DNA of 64,000 nt from Cytidiella melzeri (taxonomy: Eukaryota; Basidiomycota; Agaricomycetes; Polyporales; Irpicaceae), in assembly GCA_022592445.1 (NCBI GenBank), contig JABYQR010000153.1, positions 37,632 to 101,631 on the forward strand. The letters are read 5' to 3'. Positions 9,813 to 26,801 of the stretch are shown here, piece after piece. The notes below the pieces were generated by a model. That model ran no database searches. It was not told the DNA's origin and saw nothing but the letters and a program-made list of their open reading frames with translations. The position numbers were made by a program, and so were the translations under genes. Each line of letters begins with the position of its first letter. Position 1 is the first letter of the stretch.

Positions 9813-11006
9813 ATGCTTGACGGAATTCTGTATGCCTCTCTTTGCGTGTTTTTCGTTGCTCTCGTCTTCGCTCGTCGCGACGTTGCTCTCAGACACGTCG
9901 CAATCAGTCGCACTGTCGATGTGACTGAATTACGAGGTGTCCGAACGCTTCTTGCACCGACGGACGTTCCCATTCTTGTACAACTGCAATCGCGGGCGAC
10001 TCCAAACCTGCGCCTCGTGCGCGCATTCGGTCTGACCAACACATTCGTCTCCTCGGACATGGACGTGCACGCGCAGTTCGGCACAGCCGCACGCAAGATG
10101 CTGGCGGCCGCGACTCCAAAGGGAGATTGGCTAGGGTTCGCTACGGCTACCACCGAGATTGTTGACGAAACTCTCGCCTCCGTCCCTCTCGGATTCGATC
10201 TCTTCGTCCAGCATGTAGTCCTGAAGGTCGTGCTCCACACCCTCTTTCAGGTACCCACTGGACAGCTTGATGAGCGCGGTATTGAGCTTGTGGCACGCGG
10301 GATTAACAAGCTGTGGAAGTTATCTAAGACCCGAGAAGACCTTCCTTCCGACCTCCTCCCCGGCATGAACGCGCATCTTCATGCCTGGCTCCCTGACTTC
10401 GCCAATCCCCTCGATTTTGTCATCCCGACTTTCGAGACAATGTGGCGGGTCGTGGCCATCACAGTCGCTCTAGTCCACAAAGACGAGCACGCTCTGCATG
10501 CACTGAGGTCTTTCCTGCAAAATCCTACAAAGGCTCAGTTCAAGCATTTTTACCCAGACACGCCAAGCGTCAGTGCTATCGTCGCTGAAGTCATGCGCCT
10601 TTATCCGCCCACCAGGACAATCTCTCGAGCCCTCGTCTCCTCGCCTAGCACACTCGGTGCATGGTTGCATTCCATCGTTCCTTCCATGTTCCCTCCCACC
10701 GTCCACGTCGCCAACATCCGCGCAGTTCAACGCGACCCAGCCATCTGGGGCCCGGAAGCCGACCACTTCAAGCCCATGCGCCATCATCCACGGACGCTCA
10801 CCAACGAGCAGTCCATGGCAATGTTAGGCTTTGGTGCAGGCAAGCTTCAATGCGTAGCGAATAGCTGGGCCCCTCTCGCGTCTGGTCTACTCGCCGCAGC
10901 CATTCTTGCCAAGGTCGGGGACGGTCTAGAAATCATAGAGGGCGAAGGCATTGGGGGGAGAGATGGGTGGGATGGATGGGCGGTTGTTGTGCCACCGTCG
11001 ACTTAA
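9813..11006 (+). CDS. short cytochrome P450-like protein (paralogue 1)
   Basis: An intronless ORF of 397 aa. The ATG at 9813 is chosen because it has a good context (CCCACCATGC) and begins the hydrophobic anchor LDGILYASLCVFFVALVF; the frame upstream has only a GTG. P450 landmarks: I-helix DFVIPTFETMWR (usual A-G-x-[D/E]-T-T replaced by P-T-F-E-T-M), K-helix EVMRLYPPT (ExxR), FKPMRHHP in the PERF position, and heme loop FGAGKLQCVA with the Cys ligand but Leu instead of the usual Arg. It probably sits in the ER membrane. It is about 100 residues shorter than most P450s. It is convergent with the ABC transporter and has a paralogue at 18794-20020. Confidence 0.75.
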   Translation: MLDGILYASLCVFFVALVFARRDVALRHVAISRTVDVTELRGVRTLLAPTDVPILVQLQSRATPNLRLVRAFGLTNTFVSSDMDVHAQFGTAARKMLAAATPKGDWLGFATATTEIVDETLASVPLGFDLFVQHVVLKVVLHTLFQVPTGQLDERGIELVARGINKLWKLSKTREDLPSDLLPGMNAHLHAWLPDFANPLDFVIPTFETMWRVVAITVALVHKDEHALHALRSFLQNPTKAQFKHFYPDTPSVSAIVAEVMRLYPPTRTISRALVSSPSTLGAWLHSIVPSMFPPTVHVANIRAVQRDPAIWGPEADHFKPMRHHPRTLTNEQSMAMLGFGAGKLQCVANSWAPLASGLLAAAILAKVGDGLEIIEGEGIGGRDGWDGWAVVVPPST

Positions 11007-11447
11007 GTATCCGAGTCCGCAATCAGACATTCATGAAGCGGGGGCTTGTAATTTGCTTGTTTTATCCTTACCTTGTACTCTGAGTCGATATACCGTGTAT
11101 GCCCGATCCTTCCTTGGATGATCTCTAGTGTAGTGCGTTTTCTTGTATTCTGTTCCCACGCTTACGAGCTTCTCTATCTGGTCTGTGTTTACCTTATTAC
11201 TTACGATGTATAGTAGATCTAGAGTTCTGTCTGTATTGTTAGTCTTTCAATTCTCAGCAAGTTGTGCCAAAACCACGTCCGATGATTAATGAACCATCCA
11301 GCAAGGTGCCAGGGTACAGACTTGAATATTGAATGCGCAGTCGCGGCGAATGGGGAGAAACTATGTCAGGTTTAACATGGTAGCGAACTAGCACGGATCG
11401 TGAGTTATGAGAGTGAGAAACGAACACCAGAGCTGGTGGCGACCAAA
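11007..11447. other. convergent intergenic region
   Basis: 3' flanks of the P450 (plus) and ABC transporter (minus). No gene, repeat or RNA structure recognised. Confidence 0.5.
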
Positions 11448-17636
<6,189 letters not shown>

Positions 17637-18793
17637 TTCTAACGGGCAGGTTGCGCTCAAAGTCCAAGGGGCTACATAACGTCTTATGGCTTTGCGGTAC
17701 GGGTTCCATCAGGTAATAATATCAGCGCCCAGTGAAATGTCGCAACGGCATGAGTACAGACTGTTGACTCGGATGTCAAAGGTACAGTCGGAATGAAATT
17801 CAACCTCGCTCGGTAAACGCCGGCCTCTCGTGTATTACCAAAGTTGGTAATTTGATGGGCACTCCACCTTTGAAACTGCAGCTACCCCGGGCCATGTGGC
17901 AATTTGAATACGTATGTGATGTATGACTCGATGGTATTGTGGCCATGGCATGCCTCTGTCATATGCCATACCGGAGTGCCACTACCAGCGGTGCGCTCTG
18001 ATTACGGAGGCTATGGTCACAAGTGTTTGTACAGGTCGTGTGCCATGAATCAAGGGGAGGTCACCACATGCATCTCAGTATCAAGACTGTCACTCGACCC
18101 TGCGCGGCCGGTCGGGCATCAATTCAGTTTCTGGTGAACTGCAAGTCGCCATATTTCACTTGTCTCTTCTAGGCTTGCTTGAAGATTTTGTGTACTGGGG
18201 CTTCCGAAGTATTCAGGCTTCCAGCCTCGTACTGCGCCATGTGCATGTATGTGCCGCCAGTCCCTGTCGAGAACATCCCTTTTTGTGCCTGATCCTTGAT
18301 GTTCTTGTAGCCCCGAAGATGGCACAATAAGCTCGAGTGAACTCGTCAGTACCGGTCTGTCCATCCTGAACCCGAAGCAATGTATCACGGCACACTGTCA
18401 ATCGGCCACATGCAACAGTCAGTAATCAAATTGAAACGTTGAATTCTGCATTACATAGAATCAATCAGCCACCGATGTCTTGGGTGAGCTCATGCTCGCG
18501 GTAAAGTTGATGGCATTAAGGCGTACGAGCGTCAGCTCAGTTTATAAGGCACTCCAGATGCAGTTCAATGAAGGCTGCTCATTGCAGGGCGCTGTCGTTG
18601 TGTGATCCGGATACCGCACTGGCACGACAACGCTGTCGTTGCTCATGCTGCACATCGCAAGTCTTGCCTGCAAAAATTGTCAATATTCATCAAAGTGTCA
18701 CTTGACAAAACAACGTACTCAGCGGATGAGCACTGCAAGCTGGTGGGTATTTAACATCTGAATAGATGGAATGTCTGTCCTCATCCCCAAACC
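17637..18793. promoter_or_regulatory. divergent region between ABC transporter and second P450
   Basis: 1.16 kb containing the 5' flanks of the transporter (minus) and P450 paralogue 2 (plus), with a decayed coding fragment at 18169-18410. A shared promoter is inferred from geometry only; no operator was recognised. Confidence 0.35.
18169..18410 (-). pseudogene. frameshifted remnant of an unrecognised gene
   Basis: On the minus strand the frame RVQDGQTGTDEFTRAYCAIFG (near 18375-18315) continues after a one-base shift near 18310 as YKNIKDQAQKGMFSTGTGGT and ends APVHKIFKQA with a TAG at 18169. The two parts read as one conserved-looking C-terminus with a Gly/Thr-rich loop. No start or upstream exons were found. 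I do not recognise the family. Confidence 0.4.
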
Positions 18794-20020
18794 ATGCCGG
18801 TCCTTCTCACAGAGCTTCTCGTCGCTGTAGCATTCGCATGTCTTCTCCTTCTTGCCTGCCACCATCTGCGAAGCCAACGGCTCCGGTCACAGAAGCCTGT
18901 GGCGATCGTGACGAAATTCGCAGATGTCGTCGCGCATTTGTCTGCCCAGGAATCTGATATACGGCAGATCCTCCTCTCACGCGCCATACCAAACGCCCGC
19001 CTCATCCGCGCCTTTGGAGTGACCAACACCTTTGTCACCGATGACCCTGACGTCCACCGCGCCTTTACTCGAGAAGCACGGACCATCCTTGCCTCGGCGA
19101 TACCAAACGATGCGGACTGGCACTCCTTCGCTCAGCTGGCGTCGGCGATGGTCGAGAGGTATATTTCGGAGTCACTCGACCAATCCTCTTCCGACTTCAC
19201 CATGTTCGTCCGCATTGTCACTTTCCGCATCATGGCCGTATCTCTCTTCAAAGTCGAGCCCGAATTGCTCCAGCACCACGACGTCGATTTTGTGACCAAG
19301 GGAATAAACGAGCTTTGGGCACTGTCAATGACAACGTCAACTTTTCCTCCGGGCCTCCTCGATGGAATAAACGCACGTCTCAAAATCTGGCTTCCACAAT
19401 ACCCAAACCCCATCGACTTCATTCTTCCGACATACGAAACAATGTGGCGGCTCATCGCCACCTCCATCGCTCTCCTTCACAAAGATGCCTTGACACGGCA
19501 GACGCTCGCGGATTTCCGCCAAAACCCCCTCCGCCGACAGTTCGCCGCATATCCACCACAAGGCGCCAGCGTCGAGTCTATAATAAAAGAAGTCATGCGC
19601 TTGCACCCTCCTACCCGGGGGCTCTTCCGTGCAATTCAAGTCCCGACACTTCCTCTCCTCCCTCCACCGCTTTCACGACTGTTCACGTGCACTGTCGTCC
19701 GTGCGGCGGAGATCGGTTACCTACAACGAGATCAGAGCATATGGGGCCCGGACGCCGACGTGTTCGAACCTATGCGCCATCATCCGAAGAGGTGCACCGA
19801 GTTGCAGCAGAAGAGTATGCTTGGTTTTGGGTTCGGCAGCTTGAAGTGTGTGGCGAGCAATTGGGCGCCCCATGCCGCTGGGGTCATCGTGGCAGTGATT
19901 CTAGAGCGGGTGAACGATGACATTCAAATCGTCGAGGGTCCGATGATTGGTGCGCGCGAGGGTTGGGACGGTTGGGGAGTAATATTTAGAGGTTGCCAAA
20001 AGTACGACGAGGAAAGCTAG
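18794..20020 (+). CDS. short cytochrome P450-like protein (paralogue 2)
   Basis: An intronless 408-aa ORF from ATG 18794, clearly homologous to the protein at 9813-11006 along its length. N-terminal anchor MPVLLTELLVAVAFACLLLL; shared AFGVTNTFV segment; I-helix DFILPTYETMWR; ExxR helix EVMRLHPPT; FEPMRHHP; heme loop FGFGSLKCVA with the Cys ligand, Leu in place of Arg and Ala in place of the last Gly; C-terminal GAREGWDGWGV. Both paralogues share these departures, so they look like family features rather than decay. It is divergent from the ABC transporter. Substrate unknown. Confidence 0.75.
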   Translation: MPVLLTELLVAVAFACLLLLACHHLRSQRLRSQKPVAIVTKFADVVAHLSAQESDIRQILLSRAIPNARLIRAFGVTNTFVTDDPDVHRAFTREARTILASAIPNDADWHSFAQLASAMVERYISESLDQSSSDFTMFVRIVTFRIMAVSLFKVEPELLQHHDVDFVTKGINELWALSMTTSTFPPGLLDGINARLKIWLPQYPNPIDFILPTYETMWRLIATSIALLHKDALTRQTLADFRQNPLRRQFAAYPPQGASVESIIKEVMRLHPPTRGLFRAIQVPTLPLLPPPLSRLFTCTVVRAAEIGYLQRDQSIWGPDADVFEPMRHHPKRCTELQQKSMLGFGFGSLKCVASNWAPHAAGVIVAVILERVNDDIQIVEGPMIGAREGWDGWGVIFRGCQKYDEES

Positions 20021-20112
20021 ACACATTTAGCTGTGACAACCTGTAGAAGGGGGAAGCTGAAATATCATTATCAAAGTAGTAATCATAGTCATTTGAATAT
20101 TCAAAAGTCGTT

Positions 20113-21487
20113 CTATACCAAGCCTATCAGTCTTCTGACTTCCTCTATAGTTTCCTCGGAACGCGTTCGGGCTTTCTCTGATCCAATCCGCGCAACTTGC
20201 TCCAAATAGCTTGGCTCTGCCCTGAGCCGTTCGAACTCTGCTCTAGGCCGGCTCAGCAATTCTGATACAGCGCTGGATACATCGGATTTGAGGTGACCGT
20301 GTCCCTTGTCCGCGTAGCGTTTCGCAACATCGACAACATCTTCGTCTGTACATGCGGCCAGTATTGTCAGCAAATTGGATGTACCGGGACGGGCAACGGG
20401 GTCGTATGTAACACCTCGAATTGAGTCAGTTACCGCGGCGCGAATTTTGGTTTTGATTTCAGCGTCAGTGTCGGTGAGGAGGATTCTGGATGACAAGTCA
20501 GGGGACGACTTGGACATTTTTGAGCTCGGGTCCTTGAGGGAGAGGACACGCCGGGTGGGCGCTGATACACGTCAGCTACGTGCAACTCATTTGTCAGTGT
20601 CAGGATCAAACACATACTGGCAACGTATTCTAGCAGAGGAAAAATGGAACCAAAGGTGCGATTAAAGGTGTCACCAATGTCACGACAAAGTTCTAGGTGT
20701 TGCTTTTGGTCTTCGCCCACAGGTACGTGAGTTGCCCTAATAACGTGCATATTAGACGGTATCAAATACTACAAAACGTGTGCTCACTTGTACAAGAGAA
20801 TGTCTGCAGCTTGAAGTACTGGGTATGTGAATAATCCTGCGTTAAGGAAGGATTCGTCGACCTCGGAATCATCGTTGGCGTTTCTGGACGCGGCGAGACG
20901 AGCCTAGGATGTTTCATGGTAAGTATAAATGCAAGCTATTCAGCAGCAACAACCACCTTCCAAGTCGTCATACGTCGAAGTTTTCCTATGGGTGTTATGC
21001 AATTGAGTATCCACCCGAGCTCTACATGATGGCGATTCTATGGGTGGGCGGATCAGCGCCATTTGAGAACGACTGCGATAAATACGAACCTCATCCTGGT
21101 GAAATATGGTAGACCTCTTAGGGTCAAGCCCAATAGCAAGCAAAGCTGCCAGCATATCCCGCCGAGCAACACTCAGCGTCTTCGGGTCTTGGGGAAGCGT
21201 AAGCGAGTGCCAGCCCACGATAGAGAATATCATCTCGTCTCCGGGCTGTGCATCTCGCTGAAGTTTAACCCAGTTCTGCAATGCGCCCAAAAAGTTCCCT
21301 AGCTGTCCTTGATGAGCTAGCGAGAATTGGTGTTTGGTGGCAGGAGGATATGTACATGTGGTGTGCCAGTAGGTTGAATACCTGAGAACACTATTCGTGG
21401 CTTCTTGCGCGACTTGGACAGAGTGGAGGATGTGAAGGTTTTTGCGCCGTGTGAGCGAGTTATTCGGCGTATGTTTGTTGACAACAT
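20113..21487 (-). CDS. MSW1: mitochondrial tryptophanyl-tRNA synthetase
   Basis: Six exons (21487-21356, 21302-21086, 21021-20957, 20903-20788, 20736-20618, 20561-20113) close to 365 aa. Class I synthetase signatures: [17 protein letters not shown] (HIGH-type) near residue 35, [49 protein letters not shown] and [13 protein letters not shown] (KMSKS loop) near residue 230. The Arg/Ser-rich N-terminus [14 protein letters not shown] suggests mitochondrial import; the cytosolic enzyme is longer. The start is the ATG at 21487; frames reaching further upstream have only TTG/GTG. The gene is divergent from the unknown gene at 21701 with 213 bp between starts. Confidence 0.93.
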
Positions 21488-21700
21488 GGCGGGATATCCT
21501 CCTCTGCCAGTGGTTGCACTGGACAACGCGTTTTGTCACTCGGACGCGTCGGACGCGACGCTGGTGTCTACGGTATAAGCTGTCTAAATATGGAAGGAGC
21601 GTCGGGCAACCTCCTTATACTTATACACTCATCAGCAGGTCCTCAGTGAGCTCTCTGTGCCAACGCGAGCGCGCTCTATAACAGACCTACTGCTACCAAG

Positions 21701-22437
21701 ATGTCCGATACACACCATCCGATCTCTGGGCCGCTGTCCTCGACACAGGAGCGTAAGCTCATGGACTATGTCGAAGACAAGTTCCTGGACATCACGCGTA
21801 ATTTCAAGAAGCGGTCTGTCTCTTCGATGCTACTTGTATTGCCCTCCTCATGACGGCGGATCCTACTTGCAGCTCAGATTCCTCTTCTACTCTTCAAACC
21901 CTCTTCTCCTACCTTGAGGCGACGCATACACTCATGTCTATGATACTTCAAATTCCACCTTTGGACCCCTCGACATCCCTCCGAATAAATCTGTTGCTTC
22001 GTCTCACAGGAGAGGTCTTAAGTTCTATTACTGGCTATGGACCAAACTTTGAGATTTTGCCACACCTCCTTGACTGGCTCAACGACCTGGATCGTGGTTG
22101 GCTAGCCGTCTTGCGCTCACAAGCCTGGGACACCGAGTCTCGTAGCGGCGTCGATATTTGCACCAGCAAGGAGAATGGTCGTGGATCAGTGATGCAGCGA
22201 TCCTCTACAATGAGCCAGACGGAACGCACGCGACTACGGAGTCTCTTGATTTCTGGAACGGCGAGGATGGAGGAGTGGCTTTTGGACTTGGATACAGCCG
22301 GCCAGGACTACGAAGTTGTGCTCGAAACCCTCGGTCTGCAGCAGGGCTTTGATGAACTCTTTACCGGAACCTTGGCTGAGATCGGGTCGCTTAGTGGTAC
22401 CATGAATATGCCGGTGGGGGTGGGGGGAACATGTTAA
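21701..22437 (+). CDS. conserved-looking protein of unknown function
   Basis: Two exons, 21701-21813 and 21873-22437, give 225 aa (MSDTHHPISGPL...). The intron is GT-AG with a GTCTGT donor. The protein looks helical: TQERKLMDYVEDKF near the start, LLLRLTGEVLSSI in the middle, EEWLLDLDTAGQDYEVVLE near the end, with a central Ser-rich insert. There is no signal peptide or membrane segment. I do not recognise the family. The divergent partner encodes mitochondrial TrpRS. Confidence 0.7.
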
Positions 22438-23243
22438 GTTACAAAACTGACTAGAACCAGGTCAGTGTCCGGTGTAGATCTATTCATTCACATAAGGTAT
22501 ATGAGATGCAGCTGTAACTTACAATCTACAGCTATTCTCCGGGACGTTTCGGGTGTTAGCGACCTTTCAGTGTCTACAATCGTCGAGCTTGATCGAAGCT
22601 CATCCCTTGTATCTGGGTTGAAATTGTTATGTCCATCCGTGAGTTTATTCCATCTTGTACGCAAATTCTTTGCGTGGTTGCTGCCTTGACGATCATCCGT
22701 GAAAACTCGGTTGCAGACGGCTGCTTCACCCTTTACACCGACTTGCACGTGTCGTCTGGAGTTCCGCTCCAGATGTCTGCACAGTACAATGACCAGCTGG
22801 ATATTGATATACGACGAACCATGCGATCGGTTTGCAGAAAGTCTACAAAAGTTCTGTCGCTTACTGGGGTAGTCTTTAGTGCATAGACCTCCTTCCTCCA
22901 CTACTCGATCTACTCTTCAACCTTACCCTCAACAAAAAGTAATGCAATTTTTCCTGCGAGATACTTAGGCCGTCGCACCGCCTCACCTAATATCAGCGGG
23001 ATGAGACAGCCAATCAAAAGTGCAAAAACCAATCAATGCCGACACGGAACAAAACTGAAACGCGCTCATATAAATCAAGGTTTGCTTTGGTTTTCTGTTG
23101 ACCTTTGTCTCGTCCCATCTCTCTCCTCTCCTCCAGGTTTCCTTGATCTCTGTCCCTCCTTTCCTGCCATATCCTGGTCGTGTCGTGTCCGACAAGTCGC
23201 TCTCTAAAACATATCTATCCCCGTATTCTCACGCCTCGTCACG
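22438..23243. other. intergenic, promoter side of the PL14 gene
   Basis: A TATAAA at 23069-23074 lies 170 bp before the PL14 start and is followed by a C/T-rich leader (23120-23200). 22440-22980 has short frames on both strands (for example 22488-22901 minus) without recognisable domains; I could not assemble a gene. Confidence 0.4.
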
Positions 23244-24507
23244 ATGTTCGTCTTCAAGTCTCTCGTAGCTTTCCTCGCTTTCGGCATGGTCGTTGCTCTT
23301 CCACACAGCTCGCGCGGCCATCACGCAGACATCTTTCACCACGCACGCGGCCGTACCATCTCGCGTCGCACTTGCAAACCTGATTCGGCCAAGAACGCTA
23401 CCACCACTGCTACACCTTCCGCCCACAACCTGAACGCCAGCCCAAGCAGCTCCGTTGTGCAGAGCACCTCGATCGAGGTCACAAGCGTCTCAGCCAAGTT
23501 CACCAGCGTGGTGAAGACCTCCACCTCCTCTTCTAAAGCTGCTGCTCCGACCAGTGTCTCTCCGTCAGGTTCACTCGCTGCCCTAGCTCCTGTGGGCTAT
23601 AAGAATATATGGTCGACCGCGCCATCTGCACCCAACGCTCTAGTCCTCAGCGACGCGACATTACAGCCCCACAATGTCCTCGGCGGCCTCCCTTGGAAAT
23701 ACGGTTCCGACCCGACCGGTGCACCCGCCATCGTCGTCAACTATCCTCAAGGCTCTTACAACTTCCAGCATGAACCTAGGGGTGGAATGTCAATGTACGG
23801 CGAAGGCCCTATCGATGTCACCAAGGCCAAGGAGCTCACGTATGGATACACGGTTCTTTTCCAAGAAGGTTTCGATTTCGTCAAGGGTGGCAAGTTGCCT
23901 GGTGTTTGTAAGTCGTGGTCTCCTTTGTCGTCAGAATATGCAATATTCATGCAATATTTCAGATGCTGGCAACAGCGACTCAGAGGCCACAGGCTGCTCC
24001 GGCGGTAGCCGCAGCGATGCATGCATGTCCGTCCGTCTGATGTGGCGCAAGGATGGCGCAGGCGAAGCCTACACCTATCTCCCTCCCTCCTACTCCGCCA
24101 ACAGTGCTGTCTGCGGCATTGCTCCTTTCTCTGAATGCAACCCTACGTACGGCGCCTCTGTTGGCCGCGGATCTTTCAAGTTCACTCCTGGTGTGCCCAT
24201 GGCAGTCTCGATGCGCGTACGCCTCAACGATGTCGGTGCGCAGAACGGCGAGTTCGAGATCTTTGCCAACGGAAAGAGCGTCGTCAGCGCCAGCGGCCTC
24301 GTTCTTCGCAACAGCGCCGCGGGTTTGTTCAGGGGGTACATGGCCCAGACCTTTTTCGGAGGTAGGCATCCAGCTAGTTTCACATCACACCACTAAATGG
24401 TTAGCTGATCTTGGTTTCGTGAAGGCTCCGATCCATCATTCCAATCTACCAAATCGCAGGACTCCTACTTCCGTGATTTCACCATGGCCATCACAGAATA
24501 CCTGTGA
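23244..24507 (+). CDS. secreted polysaccharide lyase, PL14-type (alginate/glucuronan lyase-like)
   Basis: Three exons, 23244-23907, 23963-24361 and 24425-24507, give 381 aa. A signal peptide is obvious (MFVFKSLVAFLAFGMVVALP). A His/Arg-rich propeptide and a Ser/Thr-rich linker (about residues 45-110) precede the catalytic region. PL14-like features: YGYTVLFQEGFDFVKGGKLPGVYAG, paired cysteines around ATGCSGGSRSDACMSVRLMW, a YTYLPP strand, and a beta-strand-rich end with GYMAQTFFGG and DSYFRDFTM. Such enzymes cleave uronic-acid polymers by beta-elimination outside the cell. Family assignment comes from memory of agaric PL14 sequences; the catalytic residues were not checked by alignment. Confidence 0.75.
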
Positions 24508-25161
24508 GCTCTCCAGAGCATCGACTCCGACCACCCCCCCTCGACCACCACGACAACACTCTTCAAGACATTAAAACTCTTGAACTCGCCGTCACATTAC
24601 CGGCTTTACACCGCTCATTTCCACCAGTTTCCTGTCTTTCACTCAACGCTCAATGCTCCACATATTGCTCTGAACCCAGGATTGATTTCCTGCTATCTTA
24701 TATTTGCTTCCCATTTCTCTCCAAGCTATCATGCTCTTTAAACTGGTTTTAGACTCCTTATTTTGTATTATTTTTTTTTTCCTTCTTACGACATGGCCCT
24801 CAGCATGCTTAGCGCTGTTGCCGTCCCCCTGTGCTCCCCACCACTAGGCTTGGGCAGGAGGACGTGTGGAGGCCGCCCGGTTGCGCTGGATATAACGTAG
24901 CTTGACGTCTGTGATGTAGCTATATATACGTATACTTTTTGAATTTCAGCGTTCAGAGTGAGTATCAATTTTGAGTGGATGGTCACACGACGTGAATTGC
25001 CCACACGACAGCAAAACGAGCAACTCGAGTCACGAAGAGCAGTGCCACATGTAGCAAGGCAAGCCCGAATTCTGGATATCGCAGTCAGGAAGCGATGACA
25101 GTCGATTTATGTCAAGTCCGAGCCTGTTGAACCGCATTGCAGCATTACAGATCAAACGATG
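24508..25161. other. convergent intergenic region
   Basis: 3' flanks of the PL14 gene (plus) and the endonuclease III gene (minus). A T-rich tract at about 24763-24781 is the only simple feature seen. Confidence 0.5.
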
Positions 25162-26595
25162 CTATGACTCCTCTGACTTGATGAGCTCACTCTCCACTGA
25201 GATTTCAATAGAAGGACCACCTGCATCCAAGGGTGATGGAGGCTCCTTGAGAGTCGCTGTTGCGAGCGTACGCTTGAGCTTCGCTTTGTTTACGCCCTTG
25301 TTCGCGCTAGGACAGAGCCCATCGCTAAGCTCGCATGAGGAACAGCGCGGACCAACCGGGAGGCAAATCATCTGAAGAAAGGTTCAAAAGCGACGATGTC
25401 GGCAGCCAACTTGCTACTGACCTGTCCAAAACCGACGAGCATATGGTTGATCTCTGGGTGCAATTCCGTAGGCAACCACGATTGCAGGTTCAGCCTAGTT
25501 TGGAATCAGCTTAGCTTGGGAATATAAGGCAGTTCGATGCACGCACCGTGTTTGTTCTGGGGTTTGCGTAGGTGGTTGATGCCAGCCTAGCCTGTTTGTG
25601 ATGCGATGGACATGTACGTCCACCCCAATACCTACATTGCTGTTGCGTTGTTGAGAAAGTAAGCAACCAGTGGTAGACGGACACAAGAGGAACTTACATA
25701 TTCCATGCAACTTGCAAACAGAGAAAGGCCATTTTAGGTCCAACTCCTGGTAAGGAACAAAGTTCGTCAACCGTCTTCGGCACGTCCGAGTCAAACTCAT
25801 CATGCAGCTTTTGCGCAGTTTGCTTGATATATCTTCAAGTTCTCAAAAGTGAGTTGCGGTTGAACACGGGATGAAGAAGCTCTCAGTCTGATTTACTGTG
25901 TCTTACGCCTCCAGAACCCGGATTTTGCGATCGCGTCTGAGACGGCTGTATCTGCTGCGTCCAAAACGGCTTGTACCGAGAGTGTTCCTCCGACAGCGTT
26001 GCGTAGTTTTGATACTGCTGCATCGGTCACTTCGTCCTTTGTCTGTGACGATAACATGAGTGATACCAAAGTAGCGAACCGACGGTTCTGCGCTGCGTAG
26101 TCAATACGTTGCTCCTATTGGCCACAAGCCTGAGCCCATACTTACCTTTGGTTCCGTTTCCTTGAATTGAGCTTGATCGCAACCCATTGTGTCCACAGGA
26201 GCGATAATATGCTCTCGCATGCGCTTTATAATGCCATACGCCTCTTGCCACCGAGGCGGCGCAGGATGAGGTACGGAGAGAGATTGTGGTACTGGTTTCA
26301 CCTTCTTTGGAGAAGAAACCTTTGGTGTACGAGACGAGGACTTGACCTCCATCACCTCTGTCTCTTCGACTTTGACTGTGGTCGTCCTAGCCTTTGGAAG
26401 CTTCGAACCACCTGCAATAGGTGCTTTCGCGTCGGCCTCTGCGTTTGAAAGGACAGGATCTGGCTCCTGCTTCACTTTGACACGCTTTGAACGTCGTGGG
26501 CCGTCTACACTGGGCTCGAAGAGTGTTACGGACGCGTGGTAAGGACTTGGACGACCCAGCAACCCTGTAGATGCGCTGCGCTTCACTGCGGGCAT
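25162..26595 (-). CDS. NTH1: endonuclease III-like DNA glycosylase/AP lyase
   Basis: Six exons (26595-26146, 26087-25909, 25832-25698, 25639-25547, 25494-25422, 25371-25162) give 379 aa. A basic, Ser/Lys-rich N-terminus (KRVKVKQEP, SPKKVKP) suggests nuclear targeting. Catalytic core: NRRFATLVSLMLSSQTKDEV, helix-hairpin-helix LPGVGPKMAFL with the catalytic Lys, GVDVHVHRITNRLGW with the catalytic Asp, then a [4Fe-4S] site with C-X6-C-X2-C-X6-C (last gap one longer than usual). It removes oxidised pyrimidines in base excision repair. The intron 25908-25833 fits only as GC-AG: the nearby GT (donor at 25906) shifts the frame. Divergent from NAA35 with 206 bp between starts. Confidence 0.92.
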
Positions 26596-26801
26596 AGTAA
26601 ATGTATACCGTCGAATTATGTTGGATACGTGGTGTAATGAACCTTTTTGCCTGCGAGAGAGGTAGAAAACAAAGTGCAAGTCGCAAATGAGATTTGCTGT
26701 GAAACAATGCTGTAGATCTCAGATCCCATCAAAACTGATCATCCCGACGCAGCCAAACTCGGACTCGTTAACTTTTCTCTCTACCTCCGACGCAAGGTTC
26801 C
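26596..26801. promoter_or_regulatory. divergent promoter NTH1/NAA35
   Basis: 206 bp separate two opposite start codons, so control sequences must overlap or be shared. No specific site recognised. Confidence 0.5.

Noticed and set aside
9737..10240. 167-codon minus-strand ORF
   Set aside because: Antisense to the first P450; Arg/Thr/Ser-rich with no domain.
22488..22901. 137-codon minus-strand ORF and opposing plus-strand frames
   Set aside because: Neither strand could be assembled into a recognisable gene.
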